DNA from: Bradyrhizobium_A sp052115025
GTDB lineage: Bacteria > Pseudomonadota > Alphaproteobacteria > Rhizobiales > Xanthobacteraceae
DNA length: 64,000 nucleotides
NCBI RefSeq assembly: GCF_052115025.1
Contig: NZ_JBFRFW010000017.1
Coordinates: 124,001-188,000, forward strand
Direction of reading: 5' to 3'
Positions 26,816 through 33,758 of this stretch are shown one piece after another. Every line of letters starts with the position of its first letter. Positions within the stretch are counted from its first letter, which is position 1. The notes beneath the pieces are model-generated. The model did not search any database, had not been told where the DNA came from, and saw only the letters and a program-made list of their open reading frames with translations. Position numbers and translations under genes: made by a program.

Positions 26816-27141
26816 GCAGAAATCGATTGCTGGCTAATTTCTTGGCACAGCCTGCAGGCGACAGCCCAGCGCAACGGATGCGACACCACAATCCGCCAAT
26901 CCCCGCAATTCATCTTGAAAGCGCCGCCTTCGTGGCTCATATAACCGCCGCGACCTTGAATCGTATCGTCAGGTCTTGCGGGCTGCGTGTTCGGATCTGT
27001 TGTCGTATTGTCTGCAACGGTATCCGGCTTGCCTTTTTCACCTAACCCAACTGACGCCCCAGACACGCGGGTGTCCCACGATACCCGCCCGCACCAGGCG
27101 TTTGGCCTGCTGCGCGCACTGACTCGTAAGAAAGATCCACT

Positions 27142-28572
27142 TTGACCTCTTTTCAGGATTTCGGCCTTGCCGATCCCATCGCGCGTGCTCTGAACGAAGA
27201 AAACTACGTCACGCCCACGCCCATCCAGGCACAAACCATCCCTCTCGCACTAACCGGCCGTGACGTGGTCGGCATCGCCCAGACCGGCACCGGCAAGACC
27301 GCCTCCTTCGCGCTGCCGATCCTCCACCGCCTGCTCGAGAGCCGCATCCGTCCGCAGCCCAAGCACTGCCGCGTCCTGGTGTTGAGTCCGACGCGCGAGC
27401 TGTCCGGGCAGATCCTCGACAGCTTCAATGCCTACGGCCGGCACCTGCGCATCTCGGCCGCCCTCGCCATCGGCGGCGTGCCGATGGGCCGCCAGGTCCG
27501 CGCCCTGATGCAGGGCGTCGAGATCCTGGTCGCCACCCCGGGCCGCCTGCTCGACCTCGTCCAGGGCAACGCCCTGAAGCTCAGCCAGGTCGAATTCCTG
27601 GTGCTCGACGAAGCCGACCGCATGCTCGACATGGGCTTCATCAACGACATCCGTAAAATCGTCGCCAAGCTCCCGATCAAGCGGCAGACGCTGTTCTTCT
27701 CGGCCACCATGCCCAAGGACATCGCCGAGCTCGCCGACAGCATGCTGCGCGACCCGGCACGGGTGGCGGTGACACCGGTGTCCTCGACCGCCGAGCGGAT
27801 CGCCCAGCGCATCATCCAGCTCGACCATTCTGCCAAACCGGCGGTGCTGGCCGAAATCCTCAAGCAGGAGCAGATCAACCGGGCGCTGGTGTTCACCCGC
27901 ACCAAGCATGGCGCCGACAAGGTGGTGAAGGTGCTGGCCAAGGCCGGCATCGCCGCCAACGCCATCCATGGCAACAAGTCCCAGAACCACCGCGAGCGTG
28001 TTCTGGCGGCATTCCGCTCCGGCGAGATCCGCACCCTGGTGGCGACCGACATCGCCGCCCGCGGCATCGACGTCGATGGCGTCAGCCATGTGGTCAACTT
28101 CGACCTGCCGAACGTGCCGGAAACCTACGTCCACCGCATCGGCCGCACGGCCCGGGCCGGCGCCGAGGGCGTCGCCATCTCGCTGTGCGCCGGCGAGGAG
28201 GCCGCCTATCTCCGGGACATCGAGAAGCTGATCCGGGTCAAGCTGCCACGGGAAGACCGCCGCTCGGCCGGCCAGCAGGAGGCCGCGCCTGAGGGCCGCT
28301 CCGGCGGCAGGCCGCAGCAGCCGTCCCGCCCCCATCACGCCGCACAGCACCCCAAGCCGGCGCGCGGGGATGCCCCGGCGGCTGCCGGCAAGGGCAAGCG
28401 CCGCCGGCGCCGTGGCAACGGCAACGGCCTGGCGGGTTCAGGCGGGCAGCCGGCGAACCGCCACGAACCGTCGCGGTCGCCTCACAGCAGCCCGGGTGAG
28501 GGCATCCAGGGCGTGGCCTTCATGCGCCGCGACAGCAATCGCCCCCAGCGCCAGCCACAGCGACAGCACTAA
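27142..28572 (+). CDS. DEAD-box RNA helicase, RhlE-like
   Basis: A 476-residue ATP-dependent RNA helicase. The motifs are in order: Q motif (FQDFGL...PTPIQ), motif I AQTGTGKT (~47), PTRELSGQI, TPGR, DEAD (~150), SAT (~182), then the second RecA domain with ARGIDVDGV and HRIGRTARAG. Residues ~375-476 are a low-complexity basic tail rich in Arg, Gly, Pro and Gln, likely to bind RNA. The start is TTG. With infA and cspA downstream it forms a cold-adaptation group. The 3' end is 36 bases before infA. Confidence 0.94.
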   Translation: MTSFQDFGLADPIARALNEENYVTPTPIQAQTIPLALTGRDVVGIAQTGTGKTASFALPILHRLLESRIRPQPKHCRVLVLSPTRELSGQILDSFNAYGRHLRISAALAIGGVPMGRQVRALMQGVEILVATPGRLLDLVQGNALKLSQVEFLVLDEADRMLDMGFINDIRKIVAKLPIKRQTLFFSATMPKDIAELADSMLRDPARVAVTPVSSTAERIAQRIIQLDHSAKPAVLAEILKQEQINRALVFTRTKHGADKVVKVLAKAGIAANAIHGNKSQNHRERVLAAFRSGEIRTLVATDIAARGIDVDGVSHVVNFDLPNVPETYVHRIGRTARAGAEGVAISLCAGEEAAYLRDIEKLIRVKLPREDRRSAGQQEAAPEGRSGGRPQQPSRPHHAAQHPKPARGDAPAAAGKGKRRRRRGNGNGLAGSGGQPANRHEPSRSPHSSPGEGIQGVAFMRRDSNRPQRQPQRQH

Positions 28573-28608
28573 CCGTCACTTTCAGAACAATCCGATCCGG
28601 AGAATTCC

Positions 28609-28890
28609 ATGGCGAAAGAAGAACTGATCCAGTTTGAGGGGCTCGTCACCGAAATCCTTCCCGACGCCCGCTATCGTGTCCAGCTCGACGCCGGACATGA
28701 AATCATTGCCTACACCGCGGGCAAGATGAAGAAAAACCGCATCAAGACCCTGGCCGGGGACCGCGTCACGATCGAGATGTCGCCCTACGACCTGGAAAAG
28801 GGCCGGCTCATTTTCCGCCACAAGGACGAGCGTCCGGCCGGCGGCCCGCCCCGCAGCGGCCCGCCGCGCGGCCAGTTCCGCCGCCGTTGA
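28609..28890 (+). CDS. infA: Translation initiation factor IF-1, extended paralog
   Basis: A 93-residue S1/OB-fold protein. Residues 1-70 match IF-1 (MAKEELIQFEGLVTEILPDARYRV...RIKTLAGDRVTIEMSPYDLEKGRLIFRH), plus an extra ~20-residue Pro/Arg/Gly tail. The usual IF-1 is ~72 residues, so this is likely a second copy beside a normal infA elsewhere. It follows the helicase gene closely and probably helps translation at low temperature. Confidence 0.9.
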   Translation: MAKEELIQFEGLVTEILPDARYRVQLDAGHEIIAYTAGKMKKNRIKTLAGDRVTIEMSPYDLEKGRLIFRHKDERPAGGPPRSGPPRGQFRRR

Positions 28891-28917
28891 CGCTAGCGCG
28901 CAACTGAAGCACATTCC

Positions 28918-28948
28918 GGGTCCCTGCACGTTCCGCGTGCAGGGACCC
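28918..28948 (+). terminator. Terminator after infA
   Basis: A perfect 13-bp GC-rich stem (28918-28930 with 28936-28948) with a 5-base loop, followed by an AT-rich stretch. It separates the helicase-infA unit from cspA. Confidence 0.8.
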
Positions 28949-29180
28949 GCTATATTTAAGGCACTTTGGCAACTTGCAAAAAAATCCCGCACGTCAGGAT
29001 TGTTTGAAAACCCGTTTTCCCTTATGACTGGGAGTATCGATTTTCGGCTGGACGACATTAGCTATCCACCGGTACAGCCGGGTAACGCTGACGACCCTTC
29101 CAAAATTCGATCATAAACGGCTCGTGTTGCCTCGTGTAACGATGAGCACTGACTACACTATCTGAGAAGGGACTACCCCC
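28949..29180 (+). other. Putative cspA promoter and leader
   Basis: A 232-base stretch with no gene, notably AT-rich around 28970-29010 and 29095-29115. CspA genes usually have long, thermosensitive 5' leaders, and the length fits that. I could not define a -10/-35 pair with confidence. Confidence 0.4.
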
Positions 29181-29393
29181 GTGAGCATGGGCACTGTTAA
29201 GTGGTTTAACGCGACCAAAGGTTATGGTTTCATTCAGCCGGACGACGGCGGCAACGATGTGTTCGTTCACATCAGCGCTGTCGAGCGCGCCGGTCTCGGC
29301 ACTCTCCGCGAAGGCCAGAAGATCAGCTACGAGATCGTCGCTGATCGCCGTTCCGGCAAGTCGTCGGCCGACAATCTTCGCTCGGCAGGCTGA
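29181..29393 (+). CDS. cspA: Cold-shock protein CspA family
   Basis: A 70-residue cold-shock domain. The RNA-binding motifs RNP1-like KGYGFIQ and RNP2-like VFVHIS are both present. The GTG at 29181 is preferred because GAAGGG lies 9-10 bases before it; an ATG two codons later is possible. It is an RNA chaperone of ~70 residues, the usual length in this group. Confidence 0.95.
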   Translation: MSMGTVKWFNATKGYGFIQPDDGGNDVFVHISAVERAGLGTLREGQKISYEIVADRRSGKSSADNLRSAG

Positions 29394-29437
29394 TCATCTC
29401 GTCGCGCGCGTAAGCCGCAGACGCCAAATCGATCGGG

Positions 29438-29467
29438 AAAGGCCGCGCCTCTGGCGCGGCCTTTCTC
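29438..29467 (+). terminator. Terminator of cspA
   Basis: A perfect 12-bp stem (29438-29449 with 29453-29464), TCT loop, then TTTCTCGTTTT. A strong intrinsic terminator, usable from both sides. Confidence 0.85.
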
Positions 29468-29505
29468 GTTTTGAAAACATAAATGAGAGAAGACAGCCAA
29501 AGGCC

Positions 29506-30090
29506 CTAGCACGCCTGCGAATCCAGCAGCACGCATGCCGACTGCCGCGGCCGCGCGTAGAACTGATCTTTCAGCGAGAAGGCCGACTTGAAGACATAGC
29601 TGGTAAACGGCTGGTAGGTGTAGGACACCTCGCTCCAGATCAGGTAGGTCACCTGACCGGTCGTGACCAGTCCGGGGGGCACCGTCACTGTTTGATTCTG
29701 CGGACGTCCCGTACCGGTGGTTGACTTGCTCCACTGGACGATTGTCTTGGCTGGCGTCGTCGTTCCATCAATTTTGATCTGGGACACGGTCTGCACCGGC
29801 GCTCCGCTGAACGGCATCATCACGTAGCTCGCAGCCGTGAACGAGTTCGTAACATCCGAACTCTTCACCTGCGTGGCCTGCGCGATCAGGTCCGAGATTG
29901 TTCGCGCCGTGATCGTCACCTTGCGATCGGCAGCGATGCCGTTGCACAGATCATAGGTGCCGAGAAACACCAGCAGCATGAACGGCAGGATGATGGCGAA
30001 TTCGACAGCCGACCCGCCACGCATCTCCGCACGAAAGCGCCTTAGCAAAACACGCCCCCCGGCCGACGACATCACCTTTTTGTGCTGCAT
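29506..30090 (-). CDS. TadE/TadG-like pilus assembly protein
   Basis: A 194-residue protein. After a basic start, residues ~20-55 carry the TadE signature (RGGSAVEFAIILPFMLLVFLGTYDL), which resembles a prepilin-like hydrophobic helix. The remainder is a periplasmic domain with Cys residues near the end. Minor pseudopilins of this type are processed by the prepilin peptidase and needed for Flp pilus assembly. The ATG at 30090 lies 4 bases after the previous gene, so they form one operon. Confidence 0.85.
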   Translation of the reverse strand: MQHKKVMSSAGGRVLLRRFRAEMRGGSAVEFAIILPFMLLVFLGTYDLCNGIAADRKVTITARTISDLIAQATQVKSSDVTNSFTAASYVMMPFSGAPVQTVSQIKIDGTTTPAKTIVQWSKSTTGTGRPQNQTVTVPPGLVTTGQVTYLIWSEVSYTYQPFTSYVFKSAFSLKDQFYARPRQSACVLLDSQAC

Positions 30091-30094
30091 GGCT

Positions 30095-30676
30095 CTAACA
30101 CGGCGTTGAGGAGCCCTGGCCATACGGCTCGTTGCGGAACGCGGCCGAGGACTGCAGCAGGTACTGTCCGCCGGTCATGTTGGCGATGTTGAAGCCGAGG
30201 CCTGTGACAAAAAGCTGCCACGGATAGAACGCCCTGACCACCACCACCGACGACGGCGACCCCATGTCGAACTGGAAATCGGTGCGCAGATTGCCGGAGC
30301 CGTCGATCGGGCTCTGCGGCTGAACGACCGTCGAAAAGCACGAGTAGCTGCGGATATCGAGCGCCAGCTTGTTCTGGCAATCGAACATGATCGCGAGACG
30401 GTTGCAGACCTGCGTCTTGAACTGGGCCTGCGTATAGCCGCCGTTCGGCGCGGTCTGGGCCTGCCCCGTCATGATCAGGCGCGCCGAATCCTGCGTCGCG
30501 GTCTCCAGCATCTGGCCCGCAAAGAACACCAGCGCGATCTCGATGATCGCGAACAGCAGCGCGAGAAACCAGGGCGCGATCAGCGCGAACTCGACCGCGG
30601 CCGACGCGTGGCGATTGCGTGCGAACCGGCGGATCACGGCGTGGATGGTTGATTTGGACAGGCGTGACGGCAGCAT
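30095..30676 (-). CDS. TadE-like minor pseudopilin
   Basis: A 193-residue protein with the TadE motif ASAAVEFALIAPWFLALLFAIIEIALVF at about 24-52, and a periplasmic part with paired Cys residues and PFYPWQLF-like FYPWQLF near 150. It is the first gene of a two-gene TadE/TadG unit. A perfect CtrA-type box lies ~100 bases upstream of its start. Confidence 0.88.
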   Translation of the reverse strand: MLPSRLSKSTIHAVIRRFARNRHASAAVEFALIAPWFLALLFAIIEIALVFFAGQMLETATQDSARLIMTGQAQTAPNGGYTQAQFKTQVCNRLAIMFDCQNKLALDIRSYSCFSTVVQPQSPIDGSGNLRTDFQFDMGSPSSVVVVRAFYPWQLFVTGLGFNIANMTGGQYLLQSSAAFRNEPYGQGSSTPC

Positions 30677-30772
30677 GAAGCCAGTCTCGAAGGCAGCAAG
30701 TAGCTACCTCCTCTATAGCGAACACTCATTGTTGAAAGCTTGCGTCCGATCGGGACAATCCGGCAGGGGACA

Positions 30773-30787
30773 TTAACCGACCATTAA
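30773..30787. promoter_or_regulatory. CtrA-like box upstream of the tadE pair
   Basis: TTAA-N7-TTAA exactly, with TTAACC in both halves, at 30773-30787. This is the consensus for the alphaproteobacterial cell-cycle regulator CtrA, and it lies in the gap before the TadE genes. Confidence 0.6.
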
Positions 30788-30823
30788 CCAGTCGTTCCCA
30801 GCCGGAAACCCTCTGCTGCGCAT

Positions 30824-31348
30824 TCAATTCTTCGGAGCACCAGATGAGGTGTTGGCTGCAGCCGCCGTCGCGTTACCGGTCGCCTGGTTGCTGAGGGTGC
30901 CGGCCTGCTCGAGGGTCGACGTGAAGTAGGTCGCGCCATCCCCGAGCGTGATGCGGCGCTGGCAGATCGGCGTGCAACTATAGGACTCGCGATCGACGCC
31001 GCGGTAGACGGTCACGAGGTTCTCAGTGGGGCCCTGAACCTGAATCACCCGGTCGAGTAGCACGGTCCCGTCGCGGTCCAGCGCGATGAAGTTGGTTGCC
31101 CCATACCCTTTTCCGGTCACCACCATCATGCCGCCGGCCTGAAGGGTGACGTCCGCAATCAGAGGATTGCCGACGACCAGGGTCGCCACGCGCTCCGGCA
31201 ACTTGACCAGCTTTGCTTGATCCACCACCACATCGATCTGGTCGCCCGCGTTGCGCGCCAATGCCGCGTGCTGGAACAGCACCAGGCTGACGGCGACCAA
31301 TGACGATCTGGCAAGAGTGCGCGCACGGCGCAAAGACTTCGTCGACAT
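30824..31348 (-). CDS. Pilus/secretin N-terminal domain protein (CpaC N-domain-like)
   Basis: A 174-residue exported protein. The signal peptide runs to ~residue 31 (ALA-RN). Residues ~38-105 (VVVDQAKLVKLPERVATLVVGNPLIADVTLQ...VVTGKGYGATNFIALDRDG) match the N-terminal domain found in CpaC secretins, here as a stand-alone protein. A Cys pair (SCTPIC) and an Ala/Thr/Asn-rich tail follow. It is likely a periplasmic accessory of the Tad secretin. It is divergent from the pilin gene. Confidence 0.85.
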   Translation of the reverse strand: MSTKSLRRARTLARSSLVAVSLVLFQHAALARNAGDQIDVVVDQAKLVKLPERVATLVVGNPLIADVTLQAGGMMVVTGKGYGATNFIALDRDGTVLLDRVIQVQGPTENLVTVYRGVDRESYSCTPICQRRITLGDGATYFTSTLEQAGTLSNQATGNATAAAANTSSGAPKN

Positions 31349-31741
31349 ACTCTACTCCGGGACCTTTACATGCCGGCATAAGCGATACGCAGCGGCGCCG
31401 GCGCCCGTCATGGCAAATGTGGCGTTAATTGATGAATGAACTGCAAACAATACTGTGCGACACGCGGCCGCGTCATATCGCATGGCAGCCACATAACCCG
31501 CACACCGCTCATCAACGAAAACAGAATCAACGCCTTGCAGTTCATGCTCCGCGATGCTCGTGCAATCATTAAGCCGTCGTTTACCGTCGCGAAGAACTGC
31601 CTATTGTACCGCTGTTTCTTCAGTTGAATTAACTACGCCGCAATTACTGCCCCATAAGGTGACGCCATGGTCGCGGCAAGCCCTCGCGCTGCTCACACCA
31701 AGATCGGTTTTTGACAGCCACATGCATACATGGAGCTATCT
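31349..31741. other. 393-base divergent region before the Flp pilin gene
   Basis: No credible gene. It is more AT-rich than its surroundings. It holds a near-perfect CtrA-like box at 31569-31583 and single TTAA half-sites near 31425 and 31628. The pilin ribosome site GGAG is at 31732-31735. Promoters for both the pilin and the divergent secretin-domain gene must lie here. Confidence 0.55.
31569..31583. promoter_or_regulatory. CtrA-like box upstream of the Flp pilin gene
   Basis: TTAA-N7-TTTA, one mismatch from the CtrA consensus TTAA-N7-TTAA, about 160 bases before the pilin ATG. In Caulobacter the pilA gene is controlled by CtrA. Confidence 0.5.
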
Positions 31742-31918
31742 ATGAAGAATCTCATTGCTCGTTTCGTCAAGGACGAGTCCGGCGCGACCGCGATCGAATA
31801 CGGTCTGATCGCTGCCGGCATCTCTCTCGCGATCATCGCGGCGGTGAACACGCTCGGCACCAACCTGAGCGGCAAGTTCAGCACCATCGCAAGCAGCATC
31901 GGCGCGTCCGGCAGCTAA
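31742..31918 (+). CDS. Flp-type major pilin
   Basis: A 58-residue prepilin. A short basic leader ends in Gly before ATAIEYGLIAAGISLAIIAAV, so the mature pilin begins ATAIE with the conserved Glu5 and Tyr6. The hydrophobic helix is followed by a short Ser/Gly-rich tail. The ATG at 31742 is chosen because GGAG is 7 bases upstream; the ATG at 31730 is too early. It forms the Tad/Flp pilus used for surface adhesion. Confidence 0.95.
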   Translation: MKNLIARFVKDESGATAIEYGLIAAGISLAIIAAVNTLGTNLSGKFSTIASSIGASGS

Positions 31919-31947
31919 GACGGACGGGCGCTTTTCGAGCGTGCCAC

Positions 31948-31979
31948 AAAAGGGCTCCGGGCATCCCCGGAGCCTTTTC
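31948..31979 (+). terminator. Terminator of the pilin gene
   Basis: A hairpin with arms AAAAGGGCTCCGGG and CCCGGAGCCTTTT (one bulge) and a T-run. It ends the highly expressed pilin message before the rest of the Tad genes. Confidence 0.8.
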
Positions 31980-32053
31980 TGTTCATCAACTGCACGTGTC
32001 TGTTCAACCGCGTTTGGCCGGCCGCGAGCAGGCCCCGGCTTATCGGCAAGGCG

Positions 32054-32191
32054 ATGCGCCCTCAGGATCAGTCTCGCAGCATCATCACGCCACACCGCGA
32101 TGCCGGCAACGATGCGGCCATGATCGTCTGCATGGCGCTGGTGCTGGCGCTGATCGCATTGGCATGGCGGATTGCCGGCGTGCTCGTCTGA
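32054..32191 (+). CDS. Small membrane protein between pilin and cpaA (hypothetical)
   Basis: A 45-residue open frame. A polar N-terminus (MRPQDQSRSIITPHRDAGN) is followed by one hydrophobic helix (MIVCMALVLALIALAWRIAGVLV, about 23-45). AAGG lies 5-6 bases before the ATG. It matches no family I know. Its single-helix layout and place within the Tad locus make a membrane accessory possible, but it could be chance. Confidence 0.45.
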   Translation: MRPQDQSRSIITPHRDAGNDAAMIVCMALVLALIALAWRIAGVLV

Positions 32192-32302
32192 TTTCCGTCG
32201 CCGAACCACGTCACGCCCGCGTCGTACCCGCGCGTTTTGCGATTGTTCACATATCCGGCCTAAGGTGGCCCGCGACCGCTCAATCTCCAGATGTGAACCG
32301 GC

Positions 32303-32827
32303 ATGATCCTCGACCTCGCACGGCTGTGTTTCTTTCCCGCCCTGATGGCATTCGCCGCCGCGAGCGACCTGCTGACCATGACGATCTCGAACCGGGTTTC
32401 TGTGCTGCTGATCGCCGGATTCGCGATCCTCGCGGCCTGGGGCGGCATGTCCGGCCACGATCTGCTGATGCATGGCGCGGCGGGACTGACGGTGTTGGCC
32501 GCCGGCTTCGCCTGCTTCGCCATGGGCTGGATCGGCGGCGGCGATGCCAAGGTCGCATCCGCAGCCGCGCTCTGGCTCGGCTTTTCACACCTGCTTAACT
32601 ATCTGCTCTACGCTTCGCTGTTCGGTGGCGCGCTCACGTTGCTGCTGCTGCAGTTCCGGCAATGGCCGCTGCCGCACGCTCTCGGCTCGCAGGCCTGGTT
32701 GCTGCGGCTTCACGGCAAGGACGCCGACATCCCCTACGGCATCGCCCTTGCCCTGGGGGCGCTGGTGATCTACCCGGAAACATCCTGGGTTGCGGCTGTC
32801 GACCTCAGCCGCTTCGTGCTGCCCTGA
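32303..32827 (+). CDS. cpaA: Prepilin peptidase CpaA (A24 family)
   Basis: A 174-residue inner-membrane aspartic protease with about six hydrophobic segments. The two catalytic Asp are in AASDLLTMTISN (~22) and in GGGDAKV (~78). It cleaves the leader from the Flp pilin and TadE-type pseudopilins. It lacks the N-methylase domain of PilD, as usual for TadV/CpaA. Confidence 0.93.
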   Translation: MILDLARLCFFPALMAFAAASDLLTMTISNRVSVLLIAGFAILAAWGGMSGHDLLMHGAAGLTVLAAGFACFAMGWIGGGDAKVASAAALWLGFSHLLNYLLYASLFGGALTLLLLQFRQWPLPHALGSQAWLLRLHGKDADIPYGIALALGALVIYPETSWVAAVDLSRFVLP

Positions 32828-32847
32828 CGGGGTCAGGCAACACCTCG

Positions 32848-32879
32848 TTAACGTGATTTAGATACGCCTCATTAACCAT
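32848..32879. promoter_or_regulatory. CtrA-like half-sites upstream of cpaB
   Basis: TTAA-N7-TAGA at 32848-32862 and TTAACCAT at 32872-32879, the latter matching the CtrA half-site, lie 75-105 bases before cpaB. Weaker than the box at 30773. Confidence 0.4.
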
Positions 32880-32953
32880 GCTTTGACCTTTAACTGGTCA
32901 AATCCCGGGACAGCGATCGGAAGGTCGCGTGTGTCTTGCGGGAAGTGAAGCGT

Positions 32954-33742
32954 ATGAATACCGCGCGTATTGTCGTCCTGGCCATCTCGGTCGCCGCTGG
33001 CGGCCTGGCGATCTACCTTGTCAGCGGCCCTGAGCCCAAGCAGATCGTGCAGGCGCCCCCGGTGCAGCAGATCGAGACCGTCGACGTGCTCGTCGCCAAG
33101 TCCGACATCCCGATGGGCCAGACGGTGACCCCCAACGATCTGCAGTGGCAGACGTGGCCGGCCGCAAATGCCAGCAGCAATTTCATCCGCCGCACCGACA
33201 AGCCGGACGCCGTCACCCAGCTCGTCGGGTCGATTGCCCGCTCGCCCTTCATCTCGGGCGAACCCATCCGCGAGCTCAAACTGGTCAAGGGGCCGGGATC
33301 GGGCATCATGGCGGCGATCCTGCCGTCGGGCATGCGCGCCATCTCGACGGAAATCTCTGCCGAAACGGGCGCCGGCGGCTTCATTCTGCCGAACGACCGC
33401 GTCGATGTGATCCTGTCGCGCCGCGAGAAGAATTCCGACCACAACGGCTCCGACGCCGTGGTCTCGGAAATCATTCTCAGCAACATCCGCGTGCTCGCCA
33501 TCGACCAGACCATCGAAGAAAAGAATGGACAAAAGGTCGTCGTCGGCAAGACCGCGACCCTCGAGCTCAAACCCGAACAGGCGGAATCGCTCGCCAAGGC
33601 GCGCCAGACCGGTACGCTGGCGCTGGCGCTGCGCAGCATCGTCGACGCCAATGCACCGCCGACCCAGGCCGAACGCATCCGGGGAAACAGCATCAACGTG
33701 GTTCGCTTCGGGGTACCGACGTCCACCACGGTTCAGCGATAA
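32954..33742 (+). CDS. cpaB: Pilus assembly protein CpaB
   Basis: A 262-residue protein. The N-terminal hydrophobic segment (~4-22) anchors or exports it. An SAF/AFP-like domain follows (VDVLVAKSDIPMGQTVTPNDLQWQTWP, ~42-70) and then the RcpC/CpaB domain (GMRAISTEISAETGAGGFILPNDRVDVIL). It works with the secretin in the Tad secretion apparatus. GGGAAGTG precedes the ATG. Confidence 0.93.
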   Translation: MNTARIVVLAISVAAGGLAIYLVSGPEPKQIVQAPPVQQIETVDVLVAKSDIPMGQTVTPNDLQWQTWPAANASSNFIRRTDKPDAVTQLVGSIARSPFISGEPIRELKLVKGPGSGIMAAILPSGMRAISTEISAETGAGGFILPNDRVDVILSRREKNSDHNGSDAVVSEIILSNIRVLAIDQTIEEKNGQKVVVGKTATLELKPEQAESLAKARQTGTLALALRSIVDANAPPTQAERIRGNSINVVRFGVPTSTTVQR

Positions 33743-33758
33743 TGAAGGGGCGCAGCGA

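Larger units (their letters stand above)
26599..27141. other. 543-base divergent region between urtA and the DEAD-box helicase gene
   Basis: No credible gene. It holds the sigma-54 promoter at 26670-26684 and an AT-rich stretch at about 26700-26745. A perfect 10-bp inverted repeat lies at 26772-26781 / 26806-26815 with a 24-base spacer. The right part (about 26820-27141) is probably the promoter and a long leader of the helicase gene, with a small hairpin at 27067-27088. Confidence 0.6.

Noticed and set aside
26843..26856. TGGCAC...TGCA on the plus strand as a second sigma-54 promoter
   Set aside because: The GG to GC distance is 10 rather than 12, so it does not fit sigma-54.
31711..31716. 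TTGACA before the pilin gene as a -35 box
   Set aside because: The matching -10 position would fall at the ribosome site and the transcript would begin inside the gene.
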